Of a DNA stretch of 64,000 nt, positions 18,210-27,022 are shown piece after piece (the stretch's first letter is position 1; each line of letters opens with the position of its first letter). The position numbers and the translations under genes are program-made. The DNA is from Thiothrix sp. UBA5583 (GTDB taxonomy: Bacteria > Pseudomonadota > Gammaproteobacteria > Thiotrichales > Thiotrichaceae): NCBI GenBank assembly GCA_002425225.1, contig DILV01000018.1, positions 117,960 through 181,959 on the forward strand, given 5' to 3'. Below the pieces are notes generated by a model. It did not search any database. It saw nothing but the letters and a program-made list of their open reading frames with translations, and was not told where the DNA came from.

Positions 18210-18778
18210 TTCAGCACACCCTGATAAATTGCCGCCACACTCAACACTATATCCAAACAAGGCAGCGTAATTTCATCATCCAACCGATCGAACTGCTGTA
18301 ATCCCCAGCTACCATCAGGCAAGCGTACCAGTATATCCACCTGCGCTTTATCCTGCGCAACGACCAGATAGGCTTGCAGGGAGGCAATACTCTGATAGGC
18401 CAGGGATTTTTCCATATAATCCTTGCGAATGGTGGAATCAGAAGCAACCTCAACAATCAAGCAAGGCTTTTCCAAGTAGTAGTCATCCGCCTCATCATCT
18501 GCCGAGCAACTCACCACCACATCCGGGTAATAATAGGTTTTGTATTTGGCTACCCGTACTTTTACGTCAGAGAAAAACACCTCACAGCCTTTGCGGTTGG
18601 CTGCATCCTCCATGCGATTAATAAAGTTTCTAGCAATACGGTTGTGCCGCTTGCTCGCCCCTGCCATCAGGTAAATTTGCCCATCCACATATTCATGGCG
18701 TTCAGCGGCAAGTTTTTCACCTTCCAGATACTCAGCCTCGCTAAGATATTGCCCCGACATTTGACGCGCTACAGGCAT
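18206..18778 (-). CDS. Uma2-family (DUF820) putative endonuclease, copy 1
   Basis: A 190-residue protein of the Uma2/DUF820 family with a PD-(D/E)XK nuclease fold. It has YLSEAEYLEGEKLAAERHEYVDG at the start (shown in part), GQIYLMAGASKRHNRIARNF, the acidic YYYPDVVVSC and the ExK-like LIVEVASDST. The family is abundant in cyanobacteria and other filamentous bacteria; function is not established. It shares its layout with the neighbouring Uma2 gene 9 bp upstream and its stop overlaps the xisI-like start. Confidence 0.85.
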   Translation of the reverse strand: MPVARQMSGQYLSEAEYLEGEKLAAERHEYVDGQIYLMAGASKRHNRIARNFINRMEDAANRKGCEVFFSDVKVRVAKYKTYYYPDVVVSCSADDEADDYYLEKPCLIVEVASDSTIRKDYMEKSLAYQSIASLQAYLVVAQDKAQVDILVRLPDGSWGLQQFDRLDDEITLPCLDIVLSVAAIYQGVLN

Positions 18779-18787
18779 AACATTCTC

Positions 18788-19360
18788 CTACAACACCCTT
18801 CGATAAATATCCGCCACCGTCACCCGACATTCCAGCGTACTGATTTCCACCACATCCTGCATCTCATGAAACTCGGAATAGACCCACTGCTTATCCGCCT
18901 GCCGCTGGTATTTTTCCACGCGGCAATAATCCTGCGCCACCAACAGGTATTCCTGCAAGGACGGGATCAGTTGGTAATGGAAGAATTTCAGCCCACGGTC
19001 ATAGGCTTCGGTAGATGCAGACAGGACTTCGATAATCACCAGCGGATTCAGCAATACATCGCCGTTTTCATCCTCATATAGCTCATCACCACAGGTAACG
19101 ACCACATCGGGATAGCTGAACTTGTTGGTTTTGTCGGTGCGTGTCCTGACTTTCATATCGCTGGAATAAACCCCACAAGGTTTTTCCAGCAATTGCGCCC
19201 CCAATGAAACTACCAGATTGGTGGAAATCTGCTTATGTTCGCGGCTTGCCCCCGCCATTGCGTACATTTCGCCGTTCAAATATTCACTTTTGAACTCGGC
19301 TTGGCGTTCGTGCTGGAGGTATTCCGCTTCGCTCAACAGGTAAGCAGGTTGCGCTGGCAT
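18788..19360 (-). CDS. Uma2-family (DUF820) putative endonuclease, copy 2
   Basis: A 190-residue paralogue of the downstream Uma2 gene. Starting at 19360 gives MPAQPAYLLSEAEYLQHE, with AAGGA eight bases upstream; the frame is open to 19393 but lacks a ribosome site there. Motifs are GEMYAMAGASREHKQIS, FSYPDVVVTCGDE and PLVIIEVLSAST. It heads the Uma2-Uma2-xisI cluster. Tandem Uma2 pairs are common, and this pair probably arose by duplication followed by divergence. Confidence 0.85.
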   Translation of the reverse strand: MPAQPAYLLSEAEYLQHERQAEFKSEYLNGEMYAMAGASREHKQISTNLVVSLGAQLLEKPCGVYSSDMKVRTRTDKTNKFSYPDVVVTCGDELYEDENGDVLLNPLVIIEVLSASTEAYDRGLKFFHYQLIPSLQEYLLVAQDYCRVEKYQRQADKQWVYSEFHEMQDVVEISTLECRVTVADIYRRVL

Positions 19361-19503
19361 GGTGTATTTCCTTAAGTCACTACCGCTGAACATAGCACGG
19401 CTCGCCCGCTGTCGCTATTCCGATTGAAATACCAGGCAACACTTAGCAGCACCGCTGTTGCCTCCACAAATCCCACGCATTCCAACCAGTCCAAACCAAT
19501 TAC

Positions 19504-19524
19504 GAGGGGCAGTTTGCGCCCCTC
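19504..19524 (-). terminator. Hairpin after the small secreted protein gene
   Basis: A 7-bp GC stem (GAGGGGC / GCCCCTC) with a 7-nt loop, located 14 bp beyond the stop of the gene ending at 19538. It lacks a clear T tract on the minus strand. Confidence 0.5.
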
Positions 19525-19537
19525 TAGCTGTCAACAA

Positions 19538-19909
19538 TTACTGCAACTTCAGCTTCGCCTTCACCCCATCCACCAAGCCCTTGACCTTGGTATAATCCGG
19601 TCCTGCCACAATCACTGTGCCACCGCTAGCATAAGGCTCTTCCGGTGCATCGCAGCCACCTTCGTCACTCACGCAATACAGCACGACCTTATAGTCGCTT
19701 TTGAAACCAACAACTTCGTTACGCGGATTGGTGGAACTTTTTTCGGTGACACCCAAGGCAGCAAAGGCTTTTTTGCCCTGCTCGCGGCATTCAGCCAATG
19801 GCATACTGGACTCGAAAAAGCCGGTAGTGTGCTCGATGAAAGGGGCATCAGCAGACGCTGCTGCGCTCAGGCAGAACAGGGAAGTGGCTAACCAGGATGT
19901 GATTTTCAT
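19538..19909 (-). CDS. Small secreted protein of unknown function
   Basis: A 123-residue protein from the ATG at 19909, which has AAGGA upstream and opens with a signal peptide (MKITSWLATSLFCLSAAASA). The mature part has three Cys, in AECREQ, VLYCVSDEGGC and nearby, which suggests a disulfide in the periplasm, and ends in a basic helix VDGVKAKLKLQ. I recognise no family. It is monocistronic, between a Uma2 gene and phaC, and is closed by a hairpin. Confidence 0.7.
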   Translation of the reverse strand: MKITSWLATSLFCLSAAASADAPFIEHTTGFFESSMPLAECREQGKKAFAALGVTEKSSTNPRNEVVGFKSDYKVVLYCVSDEGGCDAPEEPYASGGTVIVAGPDYTKVKGLVDGVKAKLKLQ

Positions 19910-19992
19910 TACGATGTCCTTGCAGTGATAAACAGCCACGATCATGGCATGTTCCTGCTACGTAGTCATCAGTAACCCCCTGTCAGCCGACA

Positions 19993-20011
19993 CCTCCCCG
20001 ACGAGGGGAGG
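19993..20011 (-). terminator. Hairpin after phaC
   Basis: A perfect 7-bp GC stem (CCTCCCC / GGGGAGG) with a 5-nt loop, 14 bp downstream of the phaC stop on the minus strand. No T tract follows, so termination may be weak or factor-dependent. Confidence 0.45.
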
Positions 20012-20025
20012 CGGGCGGGAAACTG

Positions 20026-21087
20026 TCAGCTACGTTTGGTCAACCATTCGCCAATGGCGGGTGGAATGGTTTTCTGTGCCTTGCCGCTGACGTAGATACC
20101 GATATGACCGCCCTTGAAAGACAGCTCGGTATAGTCAGATGAGCCAGTCGCACCATTCAGCGCACGGGACGCATCCGGCGGAACCAGGTGATCCTGCTCG
20201 GCAAACACATTCAGAATCGGCATGGTGACATTTTTCAGATCAATCGTGTACTTGCCGATCTGGACTTCACCTTTCAGCAGCTTGTTTTGCTGGAAAAAGT
20301 CCTTGATGAACTGGCGGAAAGTTTCTCCCGCCTGATCCGGGCTATCGAAAATCCACTTTTCCATGCGCATGAAGTTTTTCAGGGTCTTGGCATCGCCCAT
20401 CATGTCGACCATGCCGAGGTACTTCTGCCCCATCAACTGGTATGGCTTCAGGTTGAGGAATGTCCAGTTGAGCATTTCGCCTGGAATATTGCCGGTCGTA
20501 TCCACCAACAAGTCGATGTCGATGTTTTGTACCCAGTGGCTGAGCATATTGTCTGGCGTTTGGTAGTCAACCGGCGTCACCATTGTCACCAGATTCTTGA
20601 CCTTTTCAGGGTGCATGGCACTGTAGCACAGGCTAAATGCACCACCCTGACAAATACCCAGCAGGTTGATGGCATCCACCCCGTGGCTTGCACGGATGAA
20701 GTCCACACAGTTGTCCAGATAGCCGTTGAGGTAGTCATCCATCATCAGGTAACGGTCGGAAGCATCCGGGTAGCCCCAGTCGATCAGGTACACATCCTGA
20801 CCCGCATCCAGCAAGCCCTTGACGGTGGAACGGTCTTCCTGAATATCGGTCATGTACGGGCGGTTCACCAGCGCGTACACAATCAGCATTGGCACGGTAT
20901 TGGTCGGCTCTTTTTCACCCACGTAACGCAGCAGCTTGAGCTTGTCTTCGGTATACACCACCTCGAACGGAGTAACGCCGGAAGAAATCTCGCCGACTTC
21001 CATCAGGTTGGTCACACCCTGGGCAAGTTTTTCGTTGAAAGTTTTCACTTCGCTCAGGATCGCATCGGGACGCATTTGAAACGGCAT
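20026..21087 (-). CDS. phaC: Class III PHA synthase, catalytic subunit PhaC
   Basis: A 353-residue alpha/beta-hydrolase enzyme that polymerises 3-hydroxyacyl-CoA into polyhydroxyalkanoate. The short length and the phaE partner mark class III. The lipase-like box is GICQGG with nucleophile Cys146; Asp299 (FAEQDH) and His328 (KGGHIG) complete the triad, each three positions before the residues known in the Allochromatium enzyme. It follows phaE by 29 bp on the same strand and ends before a GC hairpin. Confidence 0.96.
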   Translation of the reverse strand: MPFQMRPDAILSEVKTFNEKLAQGVTNLMEVGEISSGVTPFEVVYTEDKLKLLRYVGEKEPTNTVPMLIVYALVNRPYMTDIQEDRSTVKGLLDAGQDVYLIDWGYPDASDRYLMMDDYLNGYLDNCVDFIRASHGVDAINLLGICQGGAFSLCYSAMHPEKVKNLVTMVTPVDYQTPDNMLSHWVQNIDIDLLVDTTGNIPGEMLNWTFLNLKPYQLMGQKYLGMVDMMGDAKTLKNFMRMEKWIFDSPDQAGETFRQFIKDFFQQNKLLKGEVQIGKYTIDLKNVTMPILNVFAEQDHLVPPDASRALNGATGSSDYTELSFKGGHIGIYVSGKAQKTIPPAIGEWLTKRS

Positions 21088-21116
21088 GTTCGTTCTCCTT
21101 GAATTCGCTGTGGTGA

Positions 21117-22226
21117 TCAGGCTTTCTTGCTACGACGGGCTGGTTTGGCAGGTGGTGCAGCTTCAGCAACAGGTTCTGTTGCCGGGGCGACTTCCGCAAC
21201 CGGGGCAGGTGCGGCTGCCGGAGCCGAAGCAACTGCGCTCAAGGCGTCCAGCTTGCGGGAAAGTTCCTGAACCTGCTGACGCAAAGCACGGATTTCACGG
21301 CGGGCTTCCTGCTGTTTCTGGAACGCTGCATTCAGCTCTTTACGGGTTGGCAGGTTGGCAGCCTCATAAATGCTATCCATTTCTGCATTGACACCCTGCT
21401 TGAATGCCATCAGCGCATTGACCAAATCACCGTAAACCACTTGATATTCATCGGTCATGGCAAATTTGCCGTAGACTTCTTCGTTAACATCCACCCACAG
21501 GTCATACAGCTCACGCAGGCTGCTGATACTCTTGCCCTCTTCACGCAGACTGGCAACCCGCGCACGCAGGGCATTCACCGATTCCAGCCCCTGCTTGGCG
21601 AAGGCTTTCAGGTAATCATCCAGCGCTTCCTGATAGTTTGCACCCAGTTGTGTCAGGGCTTGCAGACGTTCCTGGGATTCGCGGTTGTAACCGATCGCTG
21701 GCGTACCCAGCAATTTATCCAGTTGTTCCTGCCAGTTTTGTGACATTGGCATCTGGAAACCACCTGCACCCATTTTCTGGAACGCTTCCATCCCCAGACT
21801 TTTGGTGACACGCTGCCAACTGTCCAGCAATGCTTGGCCTGCGCCGAAACCGTGGGCAGAAAACTTGCCTGCATCCAGATTCGCACAGCAAGACTGAAAA
21901 CCGGATTCCATCGAGTTCATCCACGCTTCAATGGCTTCTGCGCCAGTAGCACCCGCCTGCCGGACTTTGTAGGTACTTTCTGCGAGGTTCATGTAGACCT
22001 TGCCCATGTCAACCATGCGCTGGAAAGCATCGGTAGAGGCACCGGGAACAGTGTGAGGGCTAACCGCTTTCCACCACTGATCCAGACCCTGTGTCCAGTC
22101 TGGCATGGCAGGTTGTGCAGCAATACCTGGCTGACCCATTTTGGACAAATCCGCCCACGCATCCCAGTAACGCTTTTGTGCATCAGACCAGTTTTTCATC
22201 ATATCGTCAGACCAAGCAGGTATCAT
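21117..22226 (-). CDS. phaE: Class III PHA synthase subunit PhaE
   Basis: A 369-residue partner of PhaC needed for full activity of class III synthases. It starts MIPAWSDDMMKNWSDAQKRY with a GAGGA site upstream. The middle has the PhaE-type YDLWVDVNEEVYGKFAMTDE block (about 230-250), then a coiled-coil (about 290-325) and an Ala/Pro-rich tail with basic end RRSKKA. The tail is longer and more Ala/Pro-rich than needed for the core and may contact granules. It is first in the phaE-phaC operon. Confidence 0.93.
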   Translation of the reverse strand: MIPAWSDDMMKNWSDAQKRYWDAWADLSKMGQPGIAAQPAMPDWTQGLDQWWKAVSPHTVPGASTDAFQRMVDMGKVYMNLAESTYKVRQAGATGAEAIEAWMNSMESGFQSCCANLDAGKFSAHGFGAGQALLDSWQRVTKSLGMEAFQKMGAGGFQMPMSQNWQEQLDKLLGTPAIGYNRESQERLQALTQLGANYQEALDDYLKAFAKQGLESVNALRARVASLREEGKSISSLRELYDLWVDVNEEVYGKFAMTDEYQVVYGDLVNALMAFKQGVNAEMDSIYEAANLPTRKELNAAFQKQQEARREIRALRQQVQELSRKLDALSAVASAPAAAPAPVAEVAPATEPVAEAAPPAKPARRSKKA

Positions 22227-22352
22227 TGTTCTATCCTCAATGCGTAAAAAAGGTTGCCTTTCACGAGCTTATCATGCTAATTTGTGCGCCGCAACAATGT
22301 TGACAGTTCCACTCAATTACGGCTTGCCAAAACAACAGCAATCGGCTTATTG

Positions 22353-22380
22353 TTGACAACCCAAGCGCATAGCATAGTTT
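22353..22380 (+). promoter_or_regulatory. Candidate sigma-70 promoter for phaB
   Basis: TTGACA (22353-22358), a 16-bp spacer and TAGTTT (22375-22380), 88 bp upstream of the phaB ATG. The -35 is perfect and the -10 is fair. The intergenic stretch 22227-22468 also holds the phaE upstream region and a short hairpin at 22401-22416. Confidence 0.45.
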
Positions 22381-22400
22381 GAGACATTCTACACCCCCCA

Positions 22401-22416
22401 TCTCCCGCTAGGGAGA
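22401..22416. repeat. Short palindrome related to the GC-rich repeat
   Basis: TCTCCC-GCTA-GGGAGA, followed by GAGGG, in the phaE/phaB gap. It resembles the core hairpin of the repeat at 4195-4236 and in dnaX but is shorter and may be a decayed copy or a local leader hairpin. Confidence 0.4.
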
Positions 22417-22468
22417 GAGGGAAGCAAATTGATGACAGATTACATTACTACATTGAGGAGCATTGATT

Positions 22469-23197
22469 ATGAGTAAGGTTGCACTGGTAACTGGCGGTAC
22501 TGGCGGTATCGGTAACGCGATTTGCAAACAATTTGCCGCAGAGGGCTACAAGGTAGTCACCACCTATTTCGAGCCGGAAGAGCAAGCCAAAGCCTGGCAA
22601 GCCAAGCAAGGCTATGAAGTTGCCATCTACCCTTGTGATGTCAGCAGCTACGACGATTGCGTGAAACTGAAAGAAGCAGTGGAAGCCGATTTTGGTCAAG
22701 TTGACATCGTGGTCAACTGCGCAGGCATTACCCGCGACGCCACTTTCAAGAAAATCACCCCGGCGCATTGGGCTGCGGTCATGAAAACCAACCTCGACAG
22801 CATCTTCAACGTAACTCACCAGTTCGTTAACCAGATGGCTGACCGTGGTTTTGGTCGTGTCATCAATATCTCTTCCGTCAATGGTCAGAAGGGTCAGTTC
22901 GGTCAAACCAACTACAGCGCAGCGAAAGCAGGTGTACACGGTTTCACCATGGCGCTGGCACAGGAAGTAGCACGCAAGGGCGTTACCATCAACACTCTGT
23001 CCCCTGGCTACATCGCTACCGAAATGGTTATGGCGATTGCCGAAGACGTGCGTAACAAAATCATTGCGCAAATCCCGGTAGGCCGTCTGGGTACACCAGA
23101 AGAAATGGCTGCGATCGTTTCCTTCCTGGCATCCGACAATGCTGGCTTCATCACTGGTGCGAACATTTCTGCCAACGGCGGTCAGTTCATCCACTAA
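22469..23197 (+). CDS. phaB: Acetoacetyl-CoA reductase
   Basis: A 242-residue short-chain dehydrogenase that reduces acetoacetyl-CoA to 3-hydroxybutyryl-CoA with NADPH, feeding PhaC. The nucleotide-binding motif is VTGGTGGIGNAI (about 8-19), the catalytic Ser is in INISSVNGQKGQ and the YxxxK pair is in NYSAAKAG. The PhaB-like end FITGANISANGGQFIH is present. GAGGAG lies eight bases before the ATG at 22469. It is divergent from phaEC and closed by a good terminator. Confidence 0.94.
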   Translation: MSKVALVTGGTGGIGNAICKQFAAEGYKVVTTYFEPEEQAKAWQAKQGYEVAIYPCDVSSYDDCVKLKEAVEADFGQVDIVVNCAGITRDATFKKITPAHWAAVMKTNLDSIFNVTHQFVNQMADRGFGRVINISSVNGQKGQFGQTNYSAAKAGVHGFTMALAQEVARKGVTINTLSPGYIATEMVMAIAEDVRNKIIAQIPVGRLGTPEEMAAIVSFLASDNAGFITGANISANGGQFIH

Positions 23198-23219
23198 GAC
23201 TGGCATTATCCTGTCTAAT

Positions 23220-23251
23220 ACCCTTCCCCCATGCGAGGCGGGAAGGGTTTT
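23220..23251 (+). terminator. Rho-independent terminator after phaB
   Basis: A 9-bp stem ACCCTTCCC / GGGAAGGGT (23220-23228 and 23240-23248) followed at once by T residues, 22 bp after the phaB stop. Confidence 0.85.
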
Positions 23252-23395
23252 CAGCCTGCATTCCCCCTTTTCGTGCACAAGTTCACGTTTTTTGTGTGCA
23301 TAACAAAACGTTAACCTATAGAATCAAGGCAAGAGCGACACGGCAGATGTACGCCTGATCTTGTTATCCACAGCACGACAACCAATCGACTATCT

Positions 23396-23848
23396 ATGGC
23401 AGAAGAACGCATCATCAAAAAATACCCGAACCGTCGTTTGTATGACACTACCCAAAGCTGCTACATCACCCTGAATGATGTACGCGATTTGGTACTTGCA
23501 GACACACCGTTCAAGGTTATTGACCGCCAATCTGGCGATGACATCACCCGTAGCATCCTGTTACAAATCATCATGGAACAGGAGTCTGGCGGTCAACCCC
23601 TTTTCAGCGCAGATATTCTGGAACAATTCATCCGCAATTACAGTGATACCACCCGTATGGGCTTCTCGGAATACATGCGTCAGAGCATTGATTTGTTTAC
23701 CAGCCAACAAACTGCCATGCGCGAGCAGATGCACAAGGTACTGGCAGGCACACCATTGGATACATGGCTCAAAGTAGGCGAGCACAACATGCACACCTGG
23801 CAAAAAATGCAGGAAAGCATCATGTCAAGTTTACAGCCAAAAAAGTAA
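23396..23848 (+). CDS. phaR: PHA synthesis regulator PhaR
   Basis: A 150-residue granule-associated DNA-binding regulator. The N-terminal PHB/PHA accumulation regulator domain is clear (IIKKYPNRRLYDTTQSCYIT, DDITRSILLQIIMEQES). The second half holds the DNA/polymer-binding region with EYMRQSIDLFTSQQTAMREQ. PhaR represses phasin and its own gene and is displaced by PHA. No phasin gene is present in this window. The 198 bp upstream contain the phaB terminator and no further gene. Confidence 0.93.
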   Translation: MAEERIIKKYPNRRLYDTTQSCYITLNDVRDLVLADTPFKVIDRQSGDDITRSILLQIIMEQESGGQPLFSADILEQFIRNYSDTTRMGFSEYMRQSIDLFTSQQTAMREQMHKVLAGTPLDTWLKVGEHNMHTWQKMQESIMSSLQPKK

Positions 23849-23888
23849 CTGTACCTTATCCCCAACACGACCAGACAGCAGGACAGGC

Positions 23889-24422
23889 ATGGATTGCATC
23901 CGAATTGGCATCATCACTGCATCAGACCGGGCAAGTGCAGGCATTTACGAAGATATTTCCGGCATGGCAATACAGGACACCTTGAAAAGCTACCTGTTGT
24001 CATCCTTCGAGATTGTTTACCGCTGCATCCCTGACGAACAGGCTGTGATTGAACAAACCATGATCGAACTGGCAGATCAACAAGCCTGTTGCCTGATTGT
24101 GACCACAGGTGGAACCGGGCCTGCCCCGCGTGATGTCACCCCGGAAGCCACTGAAAATGTCTGCATCAAAATGCTGCCCGGCTTTGGGGAATTGATGCGA
24201 CAGGTGAGCCTGCAATATGTGCCCACTGCCATCCTTTCCCGCCAAACTGCCGGTATCCGGGGTCAGTCACTGATCCTCAACCTGCCGGGCAAACCGGCCT
24301 CCATCCGCCAATGTTTGGATGCGGTATTCCCTGCCATTCCCTACTGTATTGATCTGATTGGCGGCCCTTACCTCCAGTGCAATGAAGCAGTAATCAAGGC
24401 ATTCCGCCCGAAATCCACCTGA
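23889..24422 (+). CDS. mog: MogA/MoaB-type molybdopterin adenylyltransferase
   Basis: A 177-residue MoCF-fold protein that adenylates molybdopterin before metal insertion. Motifs are IGIITASDRASAGIYEDISG at the start, LIVTTGGTGPAPRDVTPEAT (substrate-binding, about 72-91) and LILNLPGKPASIRQCLDAV. The last motif and the single domain point to Mog/MoaB rather than MoeA. It lies 40 bp after phaR on the same strand. Mog versus MoaB cannot be decided by eye. Confidence 0.85.
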   Translation: MDCIRIGIITASDRASAGIYEDISGMAIQDTLKSYLLSSFEIVYRCIPDEQAVIEQTMIELADQQACCLIVTTGGTGPAPRDVTPEATENVCIKMLPGFGELMRQVSLQYVPTAILSRQTAGIRGQSLILNLPGKPASIRQCLDAVFPAIPYCIDLIGGPYLQCNEAVIKAFRPKST

Positions 24423-24504
24423 TGCATGGAACGGGAGGGTATTCATTATATTGCGAAATAATAATGCTATACTGCCGTCACCCGATACCGCCAAGAAAGT
24501 TCCC

Positions 24505-25773
24505 ATGCAACAACTTGAAAACCATGCTACCGAGCAGCCGCTAGTCCCTGCCCCCCACCAGATGCAGACGCAGGCTGGAATCCGTTGGGAACTGCTGTTG
24601 CCTATTGTGACTCGCGTACTGGTGTGGGGGGCATTTTTTGGTTTACTGGCATTGCTCAGTTCCTTTTTCACCCTGATCTTCCTGACCTTTGTATTTGCTT
24701 ATCTGCAATCCAGCATCGTGGATTTGCTGGCACGGCGGGTACGTTATTCGCGCATCCCGATGGTAGTGTTGACCGGGGTGATGTTCCTCAGTGTCATTAT
24801 AACAGTCGGAGTCTTCGTTACCCCCAAGGTTTACCAGCAAGCCACCGGATTTGCCAAAGGGCTGTTTGTCTACATGGAGCAGCTTGACAAGACCATTCTG
24901 GATGTGGCGGAACGCTACCCGATCATCCAGGAAGCCATCCCGGAACTGCGCAAACCTAATACACCCGCCCAACAGCAACCTGCACAGCAACCCGTACCGG
25001 AATGGGCAACAGGCACGTTACCACAAGCCACCCCGACGACAAGCAAAGAGCCAGCCCAGCACACCTTCCAGGGATCACCAACCAGCTTGCTGCTGGGGGT
25101 GCTAACCGGAGGGGGCAAACCGGTTGATGGTGGACAAGCCGCCAAGGTAGTGCTGGATCATCTGACCAACATCAGCCGCCAGACGGTGACGATACTCTCC
25201 ACCTTCCTGCTGGCATTACTGTTTTCATTCCTGATCGTACTGGATTTGCCGCGCCTGTCTGCCAGTGTGCGTGAGCTGGAAAATACCCGCCTGCGCTTTG
25301 TCTATGTGGAAGTCGCCAACAACATCTACGAATTCGGCAAGGTGCTGGGGCACGCCATGCAGGCACAGTTTTACATTGCCTGCGTCAATACTTTCCTTAC
25401 CTCCATTTGTTTGCAATTTCTGGGCATGGGGGAACACATCGCGTTCCTGGCGGTGATCGTGTTCCTGTTCAGCTTTGTACCTGTCGCGGGTGTTTTCATC
25501 AGCTCCATCCCCATTTGCCTGATTGCCCTGAACATGGGAGGCATCAATCTGGTATTGCTGGTCATCGGCATGATCATATTTATACACATGGTAGAAGGTT
25601 ATATCCTCAATCCAATGATTTACGGGGCACGCTTGCGGGTGAATCCGGTCATTGTGCTGATTATCCTGACCGTGGGCGGCAAGCTCTTCCATATCTGGGG
25701 ACTGATACTGGGTTTACCGGTATGCACTTACTTGTTCAACCATGCGATTCGTTACAAACCGCCAAAACCTTGA
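24505..25773 (+). CDS. AI-2E family transporter (PerM-like)
   Basis: A 422-residue polytopic inner-membrane protein. Paired N-terminal helices (about 35-85 from this start), a soluble middle and four C-terminal helices with FSFVPVAGVFISSIPICLIA and YILNPMIYGARLRVNPVIVL are typical of the AI-2E/PerM family. The loop between the helix pairs has a Pro/Gln-rich insertion (PAQQQPAQQPVPEW). Members are Na+/H+ antiporters or exporters; the substrate here is unknown. The frame is open from a TTG at 24451, but the ATG at 24505 is the better start, with a possible -10 (TATACT) near 24469. Confidence 0.85.
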   Translation: MQQLENHATEQPLVPAPHQMQTQAGIRWELLLPIVTRVLVWGAFFGLLALLSSFFTLIFLTFVFAYLQSSIVDLLARRVRYSRIPMVVLTGVMFLSVIITVGVFVTPKVYQQATGFAKGLFVYMEQLDKTILDVAERYPIIQEAIPELRKPNTPAQQQPAQQPVPEWATGTLPQATPTTSKEPAQHTFQGSPTSLLLGVLTGGGKPVDGGQAAKVVLDHLTNISRQTVTILSTFLLALLFSFLIVLDLPRLSASVRELENTRLRFVYVEVANNIYEFGKVLGHAMQAQFYIACVNTFLTSICLQFLGMGEHIAFLAVIVFLFSFVPVAGVFISSIPICLIALNMGGINLVLLVIGMIIFIHMVEGYILNPMIYGARLRVNPVIVLIILTVGGKLFHIWGLILGLPVCTYLFNHAIRYKPPKP

Positions 25774-25793
25774 CCCATCCGTCATTTTCCAAG

Positions 25794-25825
25794 GCTTGAT
25801 CAAGCATTGATTTGACACAGGTCAA
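25794..25825 (+). promoter_or_regulatory. FNR/Dnr-type box and adjacent palindrome upstream of the hydrogenase operon
   Basis: TTGAC-ACAG-GTCAA (25812-25825) matches the TTGAY-N4-RTCAA consensus of the FNR/CRP superfamily. It is 90 bp upstream of the hydrogenase small-subunit start. A perfect 12-bp palindrome GCTTGATCAAGC lies just before it (25794-25805). Oxygen- or nitric-oxide-responsive control of hydrogenase is known in other bacteria, so this placement is plausible. Confidence 0.6.
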
Positions 25826-25915
25826 GCCTCTACCTCCCAAAAGACAGACAATAAGAAGGCGCTAATAGAGAACAGGCCATACTGTCATCCCGCAAGGGAT
25901 AAGGAGGGAAAAAGC

Positions 25916-27022
25916 ATGGCTGATATAACCCTACACACACAAACCGTCGGCGAACACCTGCGAGCGCAGGGCATTTCGCGGCGCGGTTTCCTAAAATTCT
26001 GCGGGCTACTGGCTTCCAGCATGGCTCTTGCGCCCAGCATGATCCCCAAGATCGCTGAAGCATTGGAAAACGCCAAACGCCCCTCAGTGATCTGGCTGTC
26101 TTTCCAGGAATGCACTGGCTGTACCGAATCCATCACCCGTTCGCACAGCCCCAGCATTGAAGGGCTGATCTTCGACGCGATTTCGCTTGATTACCACCAC
26201 ACTTTGCAGGCTGCATCCGGTGATGCCGCCGAACATGCCCGCGAAGAGGCAATGAAAGAACACTACGGCAAATACGTGCTGGTGGTCGATGGTTCGATTC
26301 CGCTGGATAACCCCGGCTATTCCACCATCGCCGGTATCAGCAACCTCGATATGCTCAAGGAAGCAGCCGCAGGAGCAGCCGCCATCGTGGCGGTGGGAAC
26401 GTGTTCCGCTTACGGCGGCTTGCCCAAAGCTGACCCGAACCCGACGGGTGCAGTGTCCGTATCCGACATCATCAAGGACAAACCGATTATCAACGTACCC
26501 GGTTGCCCACCCATCCCGGTAGTGATTACTGGCGTGATTGCCCACTTCCTGACCTTCGGTTTGCCGGAACTGGATAGTTTGGGGCGTCCGAAGGCTTTTT
26601 ACGGGCAAAACATCCACGACCGTTGCTACCGCCGCCCATTCTATGAGCGCGGCTTGTTTGCGGAAACCTTCGATGATGAAGGTGCGAAAGCCGGTTGGTG
26701 TCTGTACAAGCTCGGCTGCAAAGGCCCGGTCACTTACAACGCTTGCGCCACCACCAAATGGAACGGGGGGACGAGCTTCCCGATCCAGTCCGGTCACGGT
26801 TGCCTTGGCTGTTCCGAACCCGGTTTCTGGGATTTCGGCGGGCTATACCGGGCGTTGCCGATCCCGACCGGCAGTGTGGGTGAAAAAGTGGTGTACGCCG
26901 CAGCCGCCGGTATTGCTGCCGGGGTTGCCATTGGCGCACTCAACAAGAAAACCAAATCCGACGCGGTAACGGCGCACAAAACCGTTACGGTCGAAGAACT
27001 GAATCAGGAGTCACAGTCATGA
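25916..27022 (+). CDS. hynS: [NiFe] hydrogenase small subunit (Isp-type, HynS/HupS-like)
   Basis: A 368-residue iron-sulfur subunit exported by the Tat pathway: the twin-arginine motif is SRRGFLKF (about residues 22-29). Proximal cluster ligands begin with ECTGCTES and continue with GTCSAYGG and VPGCPPIP; distal and medial ligands are in DRCYRRPFY, CLYKLGCKGP and HGCLGCSEP. The C terminus has a hydrophobic stretch (YAAAAGIAAGVAIGAL) that may anchor it in the membrane. Neighbours isp1 and isp2 mark the membrane-linked group 1e type known from Thiocapsa. The stop overlaps the isp1 start. Confidence 0.94.
   Translation: MADITLHTQTVGEHLRAQGISRRGFLKFCGLLASSMALAPSMIPKIAEALENAKRPSVIWLSFQECTGCTESITRSHSPSIEGLIFDAISLDYHHTLQAASGDAAEHAREEAMKEHYGKYVLVVDGSIPLDNPGYSTIAGISNLDMLKEAAAGAAAIVAVGTCSAYGGLPKADPNPTGAVSVSDIIKDKPIINVPGCPPIPVVITGVIAHFLTFGLPELDSLGRPKAFYGQNIHDRCYRRPFYERGLFAETFDDEGAKAGWCLYKLGCKGPVTYNACATTKWNGGTSFPIQSGHGCLGCSEPGFWDFGGLYRALPIPTGSVGEKVVYAAAAGIAAGVAIGALNKKTKSDAVTAHKTVTVEELNQESQS

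Noticed and set aside
13451..19360. Prophage or integrative element
   Set aside because: No integrase, terminase, capsid or replication genes and no matching att repeats at both outer ends; the valS tail copy only brackets the brn segment.
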